Assembly (NCBI GenBank): GCA_000469685.2
Contig: LS997564.1
Location: 33,090,296-33,154,295, forward strand
DNA: 64,000 nt
DNA from: Haemonchus contortus
Taxonomy: Eukaryota; Nematoda; Chromadorea; Rhabditida; Trichostrongylidae
Direction of reading: 5' to 3'
In this document: piece by piece, positions 25,442-37,699 of the stretch
How the letters are laid out: every line of letters begins with the position of its first letter
Numbering within the stretch: position 1 is the stretch's first letter
Program-made: the position numbers and the translations under genes
Notes under the pieces: model-generated
What the model saw: only the letters and a program-made list of their open reading frames with translations
What the model was told of the DNA's origin: nothing
The model's database searches: none

Positions 25442-26418
25442 ACGGGGTTAAATTGGCATAGAGAAGTGGTGGGAAAACTCCTATTCGGCTTTGGGAAGAA
25501 GTCGTTCCCAAAAATGCGATGAGAGAGATCTTCTAAATATAATTACCTTTAGATGGCCAGACTGATGACACAATCTTCTGCCGTGCTTGGCACTGAACCC
25601 CAGACCAATGACAAGGTTTCTGTGAAGGGAGTGGAGGGAGGTATCATTCCTGACTACCTCATAAGGAAATCACCTCATTTCAGAAGTCCCCGATCGAACG
25701 GTGTTTTAACCACTCCTGTGTGATGTATTCCAGCCTACATTCAAGCACAAACTTCATTCGTACCATTTTAGAATTGGCCGAAGAGCTTCTAGATGTATCC
25801 TAGCCACTAGAGCTATTAGAGAAAACATTAAATTATTATAAAAAAATTTTTAATGTAATCAATAATCAACCTGAGTAAAACAGTAGCAACATGGCAAGTT
25901 GGCATACTGGGACTGCATTTCGATGAACAACTGGAACGTTTCACCGCTGACTGGGAACTTGCCCTGTTTGCCGTATAAGGAGGTGGAGCGGTACTATGGT
26001 GGGAGCTTGATTCGTCCTGAAGCGATTCGGTTTAATTGATGCCACTTTAAAAATCCCTAAAGGGGGGGGGGGGGGGAGGGGGGGCATTCTTACTACCAGA
26101 GTGCGTCACACGCTTAGTCTATGTGCTCGAGTTTATTTCAGATCTCACCTAAGTAAATTGACCCATCAACTTTAGCGGGAGAGAGGAAAGGGAGCGGTGA
26201 GGGAGGAAGGAGGTTTTGTTCGGATCTAACTATAAGTATCGAATGGTGCATGGGTTGATCTCTCGAAATTAATTGAGTTACGGTACCAGTGTTTAGAAGA
26301 GACAACATCGCATTTATATGGTTAAACCATTGATGATCATCGCGTTTGGCGCGGAAGGCGCCGCGAAGGACCGGCGCGCTTTTCGCCCACTCGCGACTGC
26401 AGCCAACATTTGGGCTAA
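25442..26418. other. no gene recognised; poly-G tract
   Basis: Contains a G run starting at 26062, broken by one A. No exons supported. Confidence 0.45.
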
Positions 26419-26800
26419 ATGGTCCAGCATGACCGTTTTTTGGAGTTTATAAGAGAAATTCATAAGTTTTTCGGAATACTCCTTCAGATGGGTTTGGTAA
26501 GAAATGCCCACATTGAGGGATTATTGATCTTTATTATAGGAACCGGCACCAAGTCTAAATGGTCATCCAATTATGAGTCCAATCATTACCCAGGAAATCG
26601 TTTCGGGAAACTTTTACGAGTTTTACATTCGGCCCGATAACAGCAAAAAATGCTGATGACAACCGTCCTTTTCAGAGTATCTCATTTTTTTGAAGTTGTT
26701 CAACGAACGAAAAGTTCACCAAGGTAATGGACTCCTTCGAAGAACACCTGCACGATTGCAAAATCGAAGATTTCGCAGAACCACGCTGTATGTTAGTTTC
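26419..26800 (+). pseudogene. piggyBac-like transposase relic
   Basis: The frame contains FLEFIREIHKFFGILLQMGL, which fits the conserved piggyBac (DDE_Tnp_1_7) block in which a helix with FxGILLxMG precedes the YW motif. It is followed by NRFGKLLRVLH, like the usual RFxxILRxLHF motif. Further on, after a stop and a frameshift, ADDNRPFQSISFF and a FNER-like tail continue the match. Stops and shifts show it is dead. No terminal repeats were seen. Confidence 0.55.
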
Positions 26801-27002
26801 ATTTAGGCCTGATGTAATGTTTTGAGAGAAAATTGTAAAAAAGTGGAGATGTAGGTGAATGAAACAAAAAATACAACCGCAGTCCACATAGTGCATGTGG
26901 TAATGTAGTTTTCACATGTGCACATGTGGACTGCACGATCCCACATGGCCCGAAAAAAGTGGCACTCCACAAATAGACTGCATGGTTCGTCAATGGGTTA
27001 AG

Positions 27003-29495
27003 CTAGCCAGCATGGAAATCAAGTGTACGGCGCATCTTCCCAGATCCGGGTAGGGATTGCCTGAGGATAGAATTCTTTACGAAATTTTCGGCAGCAATTT
27101 GAAGACCACAGGATAACTGAATCAACGTATGTTGCCCCTGCAAAATGAATACCTGAATGTCCATGAAGGGTAGGGGACATAGGAAATTTTCAGGAGCCCA
27201 AGGACCTTTCAAGCATATAACATGCAAAAACAGTCTGCTCGTCAACAGTTCCTCAGATATGCAAGAACCAACCATGTCTCGAAGAGCGAGATGTGGATGG
27301 ATGCGGTTGTTGCTCTGTAAGCTGAACAATCTCGTCGTAACATCTCTAGAAATAGAAAATATTTAGGTTTATTCTCCAGAAGTGGTCATAAACGCTATAA
27401 GACTCTGATCCATTACTAGTATAAAGGCAACCGAAATGGAAAACGCCGAACTCTGAACAGTTTTCGAGAGAGCTCTCGAAACTTTTATGTAAATCAAGTG
27501 CGGTTACTACTCCTAACCCAAACATTCATATGAAAGATGGATGGATGGGTGGAAATTTCGAGCGGTTTCACCCTCTGGAACGCCCATTTCCAACCATAAA
27601 CAGTCATACGCCGGAGAAAATCATAAAACAGATCGAGAACGAAGGGCTTGCTTTTTTCACAAGGGGGCGGCTCCCAATCACGACAGTGTTTTTGTACCAT
27701 ATGGGAGCATAGCAAAGGGAAGGGTAGTGGAACTGATCGAAGAAATTTGAATATGAACGCCCAAATATAGGACACTTCTTACCGGGTAAACATAAAAAGG
27801 CTATGTTATCGTTTACAAGGTAATTCGCCTGTCGGAACCTACTCCCAGAAAAAGAGTCCACATTAGTTTTTCGGGTGAGAATGTAGTTGGGGGGGGGGGG
27901 GCACCTATCACAATGTCGGTATATCAAGAAATGAACGCAATGAAACGTGTTATGCCGTGTTATATCACGGACATGCCAGTTTTTGAATGAGGGGCTTTCG
28001 CAGGGAAGGAGTACCCGCGGTGGGCAAGTTCTCTTTCTTTTTTCTTTTTTGCAGTAGGTAATCATCCCAGCTACCCAAGTGCTCCTTCCCTACTTAGGCT
28101 TATTTAGAAAACTAAATTTCCCTCGCTGAAGCCGCATAAAAGATCTAAGGTGGTCGTTCCATCATCTTCTACGCATCCGATACAGTGCTGATATAACAAG
28201 GACTAACACGTTAGACTGAGTTCATTTCTTGATATACTGACCTTCGGATGGGTGGCCCCCCCAAACTACATTTTCACCGTTTTTCGCAAACAGTAAGGAA
28301 GTAGATAGATGGGCAACATTTTTATGTTGTCACCATGACTGGGTGTGTAGCTTTAAATTCGATAGCAAGTAAAGTAGTAAATTCGGTAGCAAGTAGGCCC
28401 ACGGAACATCTGTGAGTTCTTCATATTCGTGGGAAGGTTGTCGCAGATGTGGCGATCAAGTGCGGCAGACGATTTCAAGAGGAATAATATCGACAGGGGG
28501 ACCAAATATCGTGAAAGGAATGGAAAAAAAAACTATCGCCAAAGATCGTTACTATTAAATCAACGATTGTGAATGGTAAGTCAGACGTAGTCGAAGGAGA
28601 TGTAACGCACACCCTTTGTCCTGATATTCTTTTTTTACCATTTTTCCAACTCATCAGTTCCAAATAGTAGTAGGAGCAGAAGAGGTGAATGATGATGTGC
28701 TGCTCTAGATAATTCCTAGATAAAGCGTAGTATTCCATGTAGGTATTGACAAAGTAAAGTAGCCTGCTGAATCATGCAGCCTTCGTGGGGAAAACGAGGG
28801 AAATCAATTACAAGGGCAAAGGGAAAGGAAGCACGAAAAAATCAAGAAGCAAACGGCTGGTACACTTGATGGAGCCCCATAGGGAAGCAAGTTTTGCCAG
28901 GTTCGTATCACAGCCCTAAATGACATCCACTCACTTTGATGGCTTCACCTACAGAAACAAGATGGAGATTCTTCAGGTTCACCAGAAACGGTATGTAATA
29001 GGTTGATGCATAATCAGTGCGGATTTCTTCGCGGCTTCTTTTCTCTCGATAAAATTGAACTTCTAAACTCGGTATTTTTGTAGAAATGATCGTCTGCTTT
29101 CCTCAACAGAAATATGTCTAGAAAGTCATACTCTAAATTGTGCTCTATTACTTCGAGAGATGTTGGAAGATGGCACACTCTTATCATGATCTCAACGAAC
29201 TTCTCGGTGATGGAACAGTCAGCCAGAGCCGAACAAGGAATGGAATCTGCCTCTGCGGTCGCCCTGTTCACCAATAGATACTCCTATGGATTATCACGTT
29301 GATCACCCGTTGAAAAATTGGTTAACGAACAGAATTTTCGACGAAGTGGATGGCTTGAAGGCCATCGTCAAGGCGTGATAGCCTCCAAGAATCGAAACTT
29401 CTCTCCCTGTGAAATCCGAACGCCTGGCAAATGGGAAGCAGTGCTTTACGTAAATGATGGTCATGTTCTGGAGCAATTATTTGAACATGCCTTTG
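27003..29495 (-). CDS. unrecognised four-exon gene (3' part)
   Basis: Exons 29450-29495, 29307-29406, 29069-29263 and 27003-27345 agree in phase at every join. The acceptors are ATCTAG, TCACAG, GAACAG and TTCTAG. The intron at 29264-29306 is only 43 bases. The first exons read HVQIIAPEHDHHL and EVSILGGYHALTMAFKP; the third has LPTSLEVIEHNLEYDFLDIF; the last has RIHPHLALRDMVGSCISEEL and ends in TLDFHAG. The composition is that of a soluble globular protein with no membrane segment. I do not recognise the family. The donor of exon 3 (GTTTAG) is poor; without it the frame runs on to a stop at 29014, giving a different C-terminus. Upstream exons are not identified. Confidence 0.6.
27346..29068. 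other. probable intron with poly-G tract
   Basis: Lies between the last two exons of the 27003-29495 model. It contains a G run at 27889-27901 and pyrimidine-rich DNA. No further exon was supported. Confidence 0.4.
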
Positions 29496-29859
29496 CTAGA
29501 TATCTCTGTCGTTTTTTCAAGTAAAATTTTGCTGAGAAAATCCGCAATATTCATGCATCAACCTAATATTACGCTCACAAATAGTCGTGTAAAAACAAAC
29601 AGAAGATAAAGAATTGAGCGGGGCATTGCAAATCCAAAAAAATATACCAAGAAGTATACAATTTGATTGTATTGGAACAGAAACAGAGGATATTAGAAAG
29701 TGAGGATTGCCAATTCGAATTCATGAGAAAAGGCCAAATGCACCCCACGCGGAACACCTGGTGAAATTGAACGGCGAAAACGACGAGATAGCAGCAAAGG
29801 TTTATATTTAGGAGGCAGTCCGCATTCCGCATAATAACAGGTAACCAACTGTTCCACCC

Positions 29860-30213
29860 ATGTTGTCAGTAAAAATTCAATCACCTCCGCTTAACGATGT
29901 CATGAATGTCCGCAACTGCAATTTTGAAGAGAAAAATTGTCGATCAATAACAGCTGATGAAGAGAGGTTTTGTTCCATGGGGAACGGCTTGGAGTTTAAA
30001 CTATCAACAATAGAAACACTCAATAACATGCTCCGTCTGGACAACATGTGTGCTTTGGTGATCTGATAAAATGCAATCGATGAAAGGCATGCTGCCGTCG
30101 AACGATTGGAAAAACGGCTGAATCGAAGAGATTCGTACAAAAAACTACCCTTTCTAAAGGTCAACTGGTTTGCAGATAGAGTTTTCTCTCGAAAGGAAGG
30201 ATTGGAATAAGCG
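29860..30213 (+). pseudogene. decayed coding fragment, possible retroelement
   Basis: One plus-strand frame stays open from about 29860 to 30061, meets two stops (TGA TAA), and then continues to 30210. It reads VMNVRNCNFEEKNC in the first part and AAVERLEKRLNRRDSYKKLP in the second. The second block faintly recalls the segment just before the reverse transcriptase in BEL/Pao elements. The match is weak; all I can support is a broken open frame in coding-like sequence. Confidence 0.25.
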
Positions 30214-30982
30214 ATAAAAACAAAAGGCCGTCTAGCCCTTGAAAATCTTCAAGAGAATGCAGTGGGCTTAGCTCCCAGACCGTGGAGTACTTATTGAGAC
30301 GCCGGTAAAAGTGTGAGGTCAAATGCTTTTCTGAACAAAATAGAATTTTCATCTAATAGGGATCAAATATGACAAATGAATCCTACTGAGACCAGAAAAC
30401 CTTTTCGGGGCTAATCGTTGAGCTGGGAGGTGCCTCATGTTCGAATAAGCCCTCCCCTGATGCCCTAGGTTCTATAATAAGGCTGAGTAACGCCATTGCT
30501 GCAATTTCAGTCGTCGACAAGTATTCGATATAAGGCTTGCCCAATACGGCCGAGCCTTTCTTTTCTTCAAAGCCTATTAACTGGTAATAGATTGGTCTGG
30601 GAGCCTACACAGACCCTGTTGTGCATCGATTTCTCGCTGTCGGTTGTCATGGCCGAAAAGGCATTTACTAGCTGCTAACCCTGCACGACCAAAATTTATG
30701 CATCCAGCCCAACCCTCAATTTCTGATATATTCGCCTTCCCACTGCCCCAAACACGAAAATCAGCGTACTCATAGAGATGTAAGCCTTCAAGGAAGTGGC
30801 AAAACTAGGGGTTGGACGGGATTATTAGAAATAAATGGAAGAAAAACGTCTGTAAGCGGCTCGATACGTACAGATTGAGAGCATGATACTCCACTATCGA
30901 TTAAATTTTATTTTAGTAATTGTTCAGAATCAGGACAATTAGATTATCGAGTAAACCTAGTCTACCATAACTCAGTGATAAC

Positions 30983-31432
30983 ATGCAATTTCAGTTTAAG
31001 TTGCTCCATATACGGCAATTTGGTGAGGTTGAAATACTGCCCGCTAATTTCTTCGACGTCTTTTATTCTTGCGCTATACTGCAGTAAAAGCTCTTTCTGG
31101 GACTGCAAAGCAATAAATTTGATCAATAAGCCAAGCATCCTATTTGTTTAACTGACCAAGCAGTTATGGTCGATTTCCACGTGAGGTAAGATAAAGGCCA
31201 AAGCTTCAGTATCTTCTGAGTTCTCACAATAAGGTCCACTTTTCTGACCAATTCTCCTTGCATGCAATTAAAATTCGAAATATATGAGTAGGCGCCGTTC
31301 TGAATTTTAGCAAAATATACAAAATGAAGGATTTCTGAATAAAAAGTGAAAAGAGTAAGTGTCCTGGTTTGCTTGAATTATTGAAGCATCCAGCTTGTCA
31401 GCTGCTATTTTTCCGTCTTTTGCTTCCATCAT
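30983..31432 (-). CDS. small helical or coiled-coil protein, unrecognised
   Basis: A start MMEAKDGKIAADKLDASI at 31432 is followed by exons at about 31157-31299 (acceptor ATTCAG) and 30983-31102 (acceptor TTGCAG). The last exon is strongly helical (SQKELLLQYSARIKDVEEIS). The middle exon reads well in two frames (GELVRKVDLIVRTQKILK and NSEDTEALAFILPHVEIDHN), so its exact border or frame is unresolved, and no donor closes exon 1. Length and helices recall dynactin p24 (DCTN3), but this is only an impression. Confidence 0.4.
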
Positions 31433-32602
31433 GCACGGCTCTCAAACTACATTTTGTGGGGGTACGGTATGGTTCGGCAAACGACCACCTCACAATTCTC
31501 GGAGAGAGAGAGTATTCATGATAGCTTAGCCTGTATTGGACCCACACTCAGGTAGATGTGTCGGAAGATCTGTCGGATATGAACACCCAAACTACTTATT
31601 GAGGCTCCTCAGAAAAATGGACTGAAACAGTTTCTCCGCCCATTCGCCACACTCTCACCAAAGAGGATCAGGAAGGAGGCGATGATGGGATATAAACAAG
31701 CGCATGCTGAATTTGTCAACCGTCCTCTACGAGCCTTGCTCGAAAAAGCATGATTGACGTCGATACCTCGCATTCCGCTTATTTTTGCTCTAACCACTTA
31801 AACCCAATATCCTTCCCTTCAAACATCCATTTGGATACCATCATCTGGCGCAGTTCCCGACCACACTGTTCGAATGCTGCCAATGAGATCGCCGTGACAT
31901 ACATCTTTGATCGCTCAATGGGGCGTCATCCTCAAAGATGTATGCCACCTGCGATCTCCCTCAGAAGACTCCTGAATAAATCCCCGAACACAAGGAAGTG
32001 TGAAGGGCCAATGACCCTTATCTTCGTAACTAAATCAAGAACGAAAAGGGAGAAACAACTTACTCATGTGGCTGCAGCTTTGAATACATGCCATCGTAGT
32101 TGTAGTTGTATACCCACCCCAGTAATAGAAATCACTTTACCGCGATTCGAAACAACCTCCCGTGTGTAATTGTTTAATGGGTCCAAGTACACTACAAATG
32201 TAAATGCCGATAATCGGATGGCTCAACGAAGCACTTTGAGAAGACGCATACCTTCTATGAAACGTGATTTCAGTGGAGGAATCAGATTCCACTCATGTGC
32301 CATCACTAAACATGAAATAAACAAGTGACGAAAAACCATCGTTCCGGAAACCAGTCAACTATCAGTCTAACGCTTCTACTTTACTCCCCTCATACTCAAA
32401 CAATAAATTTGGCCCGATCCCACATATGAGTGATTAAATGGTACGTTACGCCTTCGTTCATTACAATCCCCGAATAGTATTGTATTACCCAATGACCAAC
32501 GTTTGACATAACCTAGCGTGAAGCTCTATGGGGTAGAATCGAATGATCAAAAACAAGAACCAGGTTTTGTTTGCCATGCACTTAGTTAAAGCCTGTGGGT
32601 AT
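31433..32602. other. no gene recognised; imperfect hairpin at 31885-31958
   Basis: Inverted arms of about 26 bases (31885-31910 and 31932-31958), with core CATACATCTTTGA / TCAAAGATGTATG, flank a 21-base loop. Open frames on both strands overlap and none chains into a gene. Confidence 0.4.
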
Positions 32603-33083
32603 TCAGTGGGATTCCACACCCGGACCTTGGTTACCCGAACTGCTGATGGCTTGGCTGGCATACGATGCCTCGTCTGGTTCTTCGACGAGAGTGACACGCT
32701 CTACTGGAACTCGATTCAGAGAAAGTTTCAAGTGGAAAATTTCCGTATCCCATAAGGCAATACTTTCCCTACTGATTTGTTCTTATAATTTCAACACAGG
32801 ACGAACACAGGACGAGGATGTTTGGTTTCATACGTGAATTAAACCAGTATGGATTGAAAAACTGAGAAATTCTCCGTGGCTTACCTTCCTCATTCCTCAA
32901 ATCATGCAATCATCATACCTCTTTCAGGATAAGCAGATATGGTGTTTTTCATGAACTTCTTGGCATATTTCATTTCTACACATTGCGTCTTTCTGTTCTC
33001 GGTTAATTGGAAGATGCAGTCGCCAGAGAGTTTTTCATCTTCGGAGTCGCGATTATACAGCTCGATCAACGTGCCAGAATGCA
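32603..33083 (-). CDS. unrecognised gene fragment (two exons)
   Basis: Exon 32919-33083 has an acceptor-like TTTAAG and a GTATGA donor. It reads HSGTLIELYNRDSEDEKLSG, then KKFMKNTISAYPERG. A second open exon at 32603-about 32771 contains ALWDTEIFHLKLSLNRVPVE and ends in a stop. The phases of the two do not agree, so a linking exon is missing or they belong to different genes. No family recognised. Confidence 0.35.
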
Positions 33084-33869
33084 CTTAAAGTAGTAATTCA
33101 CAAAAAACGGAAATAGGAAAAAACCCCCTCTACAAGATGCGATGATAAGGGCAAATATCAGTCGCAAATGTCATCCAAGTCAAGACCATTTAAAACACCG
33201 AGTGGTAACGACGACACCGAACACCGCATACAAATTACAGCGACACAATTACAGGATAATGCCTTTTAACTCAGAAACAAGATAAAGGGCTCATTGATAA
33301 GGCTATTACTGATTCTTTTCAAAGCTTGCCAAAAGATCGACAGAATTACGGCAACACAGCCACGTGCTGCGTTAGCGTCGACGTGCTACCATCCTCGGAG
33401 AAGGATGGCCTCGACCGAATCGAAACTTCCTTATGGTGTTACACTGGCCTTATGCTTTATCCCAAAAACAACTTTCGAGTCCGGCGACTAGACGAACCAT
33501 TACTCTGCTGAGACGAAAGAAGGCACCTTCATATGACAGCATTCTACGCGGCAGTAGACAGAGTTGAACTAACTCACCATCCGTGGTCATGGTGGAGTAC
33601 AAAATAGCCCATAACTACACCAGACATCTAATGTAAACAGACTTTATCATAAACCCCACTCTGAACGGATACCTCGAAATACCGGCGCTTGGGAATACAG
33701 CTGATTCTCGACTTTGTTTTGTTTTTCACTGCTTTACACCCAGTAATGCACGAAAGCATGGTTAATATTGCACAAAGTACTAACTTCCTCGACAAAAGGA
33801 AAGTAATTGAAGGCTCAGCTTTCAAATCATTCAAACCCCAGATCTTGAAAAATAGTGGTACAACACAGC
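33084..33869. other. no gene recognised
   Basis: Between the fragment at 32603-33083 and the 3' end of the LINE. Open frames here are unsupported. Confidence 0.4.
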
Positions 33870-36800
33870 CCAACCCGTCGATCGTCGATTTCCTCGAGTG
33901 GGCGCCAGTAACGTCTCCATTCGTCCCTGTCACGAGCGGCTGCTTTCATAGTCCGCCGGCGTGCCGTGCCAGCCGAGGTAGTGCTAGGGGGGAGGAGGAA
34001 GGCAGACGGTCGATCGACGCAATCGCGTCGCGCTCAAGTCCCTTTGAAGGGCTCAAAACAAGATCAAAAATCCATTTGCATTAGCCCCTGGTTGTTTGCT
34101 TTTTGATCTTTTTTTCTTTGTTCTCAGCCCTACGAAGGGGCTTGGGCGCGACGCAACCGCGTCGACCGACCGTATGCCTCACTCCTCCCCCCTCGCACTA
34201 CCTCGGATGGCACGCCGGCGTATTATGTGAAAGCAGCCAGCCAGAGTGGTCCAGTGAATCGCTCCAGGGACATGAAGTGGAGGAGTTTGACCATCTCGTT
34301 GGCGGCCGTTTCGGAGTTCGTTTGATGTCCCGAGGAAATCCAGTCAGTAACCGCCCTGGTCAAACGGTCATCACATATCGCATAACGTGTCCGGCCCATG
34401 TGATCTTCGATTTCTTGGCGCAATCACCGGCATCCCTGATCTTCGTTCGTTGACGAAGCTCAGAACTCCGGGTTCCCATCTGCACTTGCGTGTACAGGGA
34501 AATTCCGAGTATCGTCCTTTCCATGACAGCATGCTCATCCTGCTTTCGTAGAGTCCAAGTCTCTGAGGCGTCCGTCAAAGCAGGAAGGACAGCAGTGTCG
34601 AAAAGTTGAGCGCGGAGCCGGATGTTTGTCTTCTTCACTACTCCCTCGATACTCTTGAATGCTCCCCAAGCGGCGCGCTTCCTTCTGCGTTCATCATGTT
34701 GACTTCCCGACCTAGATACACATAGCTAGAGCATTCGGAGATATTCTTTCCGTTTAGCGTGAAGGGAGCATCATGTACCCAATCGTTCTTCATGAACATC
34801 GCCTTCGTTGAGTTCAGTCTCAAGCCGATCTTTCCACATGCATTGTCAAACTTGGCCAGCGTTCGTTCCGCCTGTTGTTGTGATGTTCGGTGTTATGTCT
34901 GCAAAGCGGAGGTGATGCAGGTAGCGGCCGTCGACCTTCACTCCCAAGTCTTCCCATTCCAAATGACGCATGATATTCTCGAGAGCTGCACTGAAAAGTT
35001 TGGGAGAAATGGTACCGCCTTAGCGGACACCTCTCTTCAAGTTGATAATGACTTCTTTGTAGAATGGTGAAATCCTGGTCGTAAAGTTGTCGTAGAGTTC
35101 ACGAAGCATCTTTATATATTGAGTAGGAACACCTTGGCTGCCCAGGGCTCCGATTACCGCTTCTGTCTCGACAGTGTCAAAGGCTTCTTCAAATCGATGA
35201 ACGTAAGACATAGCGGCAGTTTGTACTCTCGCGATACTTCAATGAGCCTTGTTAGGGTGTGGATATGATCGATTGTACTGAACCCTCTCCGAAACCCTGC
35301 TTGCTCGCATGGCTGTCCTTTATCTAATATTCTGCCAATCCTGTTTAGTATGACACGAGTGGAAAGCTTGTAGAATACAGACAGCAGGCAGATTGGGCGA
35401 TAATTGCCAATATCGTCTGGATCTCCCTTTTTGTACAGCAACACAGTCTTGCTAGTTTTCCACGACGTGGGCACTTTGCATTCCGACGGGTACCTTGTGA
35501 AGAGCCTGGCCAGAGTTCTGATGATGACAGGTGGTATACTCTTCAGATGTTCTGGTTTGATTCTATCGGGACCGGGCGCAGTATTGTTCTTCATCGACGT
35601 GATGGCACGTCGTATTTCGGAAGGGAGAACCGAAGGAGCGATATACTCGTCTTGCCTAAGATGGTGAGTAGGCAGGTAGACGTGGCTGTGGAAGAGATCC
35701 GAGTAGAAGTCGTAAATGACCTTCTCCATTGCCCGCCGGGATGCAGTAACGGTTCCGTCAGGACGATGAAGGGAGGTCATCTTGGTCTTGTAGTTGGCGA
35801 AGCTCCGCCGGGCTTTGCGAATGCTCTTTCCGGCCTCGGCGGCTTCGTCCATGACTGCTGCTCTTCTCCCTTCCAGATCTTTCTTTATCGCTGCTCTGCA
35901 TAGCTCCGCAAGTTTGGACGTTTGTTGATAATTGCCCGCGATTCCACGCTGGCGTATCAGCTCGAGTCTTCGAAGAGAGTCGTCTCTTGGCTACTTTTAG
36001 ACTCTCTGCTTTAGTAGCACTATCGTGAAGATGCTCGACGAGCCGGTTGTATTCTTCGTCGATGTTGTCAAAAAACGGTATCTTCCCATTTACTCGCAAG
36101 GGAAGCGAAGTGGTCCCAGTTGACGGAGGTCTTAGGGCTTCGTTTCCGAAACTTCATAGCTCTCCCTTCATAGCACTGAGAAGCAGAATCTAGTGTGGAT
36201 TAGACGATGGTCCGATCCGGAACAACAGCAACGTCGGTCAGGCAGAATCTCCGATTGAGGATGATGTGGTCTATTTCATTATGGAACTGTCCACCAGGTG
36301 ACTCCCATGTCCATCTTAAATGAGAGGGCTTCTGGAACTGCGAATTACTATGGATGATGTGGGTCGTCATGATGAACTCGGACAGCCTTTCACCCTGCTC
36401 ATTCCATTTCACTCGGTGAGTCCCGATGTGGAGCTCTTCAACCGTTCTCTGGGACCAATCTTGGCGTTAAATTCACGACGATGACCTTGAAGAAAGTGTG
36501 GTCCTCTCTGTAGAGTCTCTTCAGATCCATGAAAACGCTTCCAACTCCTCTTCTTCGTAGCTCGATGTTGGTGCGTAAGCAACGACGATGGTTAGAGCTG
36601 GGGTTGAGCCACATCTTCTCAATCGGGTTGTTAAGCTTTCGTACGAATCGATGTTCATGGCCAAGTGCGTATCGACGAGGACACCTACGCCGCCGACGCC
36701 TCTACTGTCGCATGTTCCAAGGAACAGTTCTTCTCCAGTCTCAAATACAGCGTGCAGCGGGTGATGCCTTCTCATCTCGGTCAGTCCAATGACGTCGTAC

Positions 36801-37285
36801 TTAATCTTCCTAGCTTGCATCATCAGGTCTTCTATACACGCTTCCGATGCAAGCGTCCGTGTGTTGGAAGTACAGATCGCCATCTTAGTCCTTCTCCTTT
36901 TGGGCAGCCTGTTTTGGCCCTGAGATTTCAGCAGCCCCTCTAGAGCGGTCCTACCCAACGCTGCCGTATTCGGGGCTCTCTCAGGTTCAGGGGAATGAGG
37001 ACCATTTTTATTACTGTTTTTGGCGTGTGAAAAACCCATCGTGTAGCTTGCCAGGCTATGACGTGGGGGGGTTAGACGAGGGGCTTTGTTTTTGGAGGCG
37101 GCCCCGAATCGCTTCCCAGATACTTCCCAGCGTGACTTGTTCGTCACTCGACTGCAAGCTTTTGGCCAAGTCGATGGGCAGGATACCAACTGCACCCACA
37201 GACTTTCCACACACGTATGCGTGGGTACGCCTGCGAGAAACAGAAGGTATATCGACAAAACACAGCAGAATCAAGGAGTCCATCC
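33870..37285 (-). mobile_element. RTE-type non-LTR retrotransposon, inactive
   Basis: Read on the minus strand, the order is an apurinic-type endonuclease (about 36200-37258: TSNTRTLAS, DVIGLTEMRRHH, DSRGVGGVGVLVD, then FHNEIDHIILNRR), a linker, a reverse transcriptase (about 34850-35850: NNTAPGPDRIKPEHLK, YRPICLLSVFYKL, EQAGFRRGFSTIDHI, TFIDLKKP) and a C-terminal part (ASETWTLRKQDEH; KITWAGHVMR; DEWRRYWRPLEEIDD ending near 33870). The gene is broken by several stops and frameshifts. The catalytic aspartate block reads FADITP instead of FADD. It lies just past the last ENPP-side exon at 37700. No target-site duplication was identified. Confidence 0.9.
33938..34240. repeat. large inverted duplication inside the LINE 3' region
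   Basis: Arms at about 33938-34068 and 34100-34240 are inverted copies with some mismatches. Both contain GAGGTAGTGC next to a GGGGGGAGGAG block, and both outer ends read GGCTGCTTTCA. A short AT-rich loop separates them. It interrupts the place where the LINE coding sequence would run from the HVMR block to the final DEWRRYWRP block. Confidence 0.75.
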
Positions 37286-37699
37286 CCTGAATCCACCTGC
37301 GTCTCTGGGCAAGTACCGGTGACTTTTGCGTCGGCGATTAATTCCCCTATCCGCCACCTGGGGACGCCCTACGTAGCCTTATCACTAACCGGCTGGGGAT
37401 CCTTCAGTGAGAGAGAATTCAGTGAAGGGGATCTGTACAGTCATTGTAATAAATAAAATCTGAGCGTCTGAAAACTACCCCACCGTAAACCATCACAAAT
37501 CTAATGTGTGCTGACGTCTCAATGCATCAATTGTCTGCTGACGCGCTGCATGATGGCATCCAATATTCTAAGAAAAGTCAAATTCAAGAAGTGGCCATGA
37601 AAAGGTTTTGAACAGAACTGCAGAACCTTGGAAGCGTACCTTGTTGCTTTGAAGGAAGCTTCGAGAAAAGAACTTGCCTTGCTCCCTTGTGGTACTTAC

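Noticed and set aside
30983..31299. Identification as dynactin p24
   Set aside because: Only length and helical character agree; no diagnostic motif was found.
31750..32169. 139-codon plus-strand open frame
   Set aside because: No motif, spans a hairpin, and no acceptor or neighbour exon supports it.
33689..34084. 131-codon plus-strand open frame
   Set aside because: Antisense of the LINE 3' end and its foldback.
35404..35903. Plus-strand open frames of 87-118 codons
   Set aside because: Antisense shadows of the LINE reverse transcriptase.
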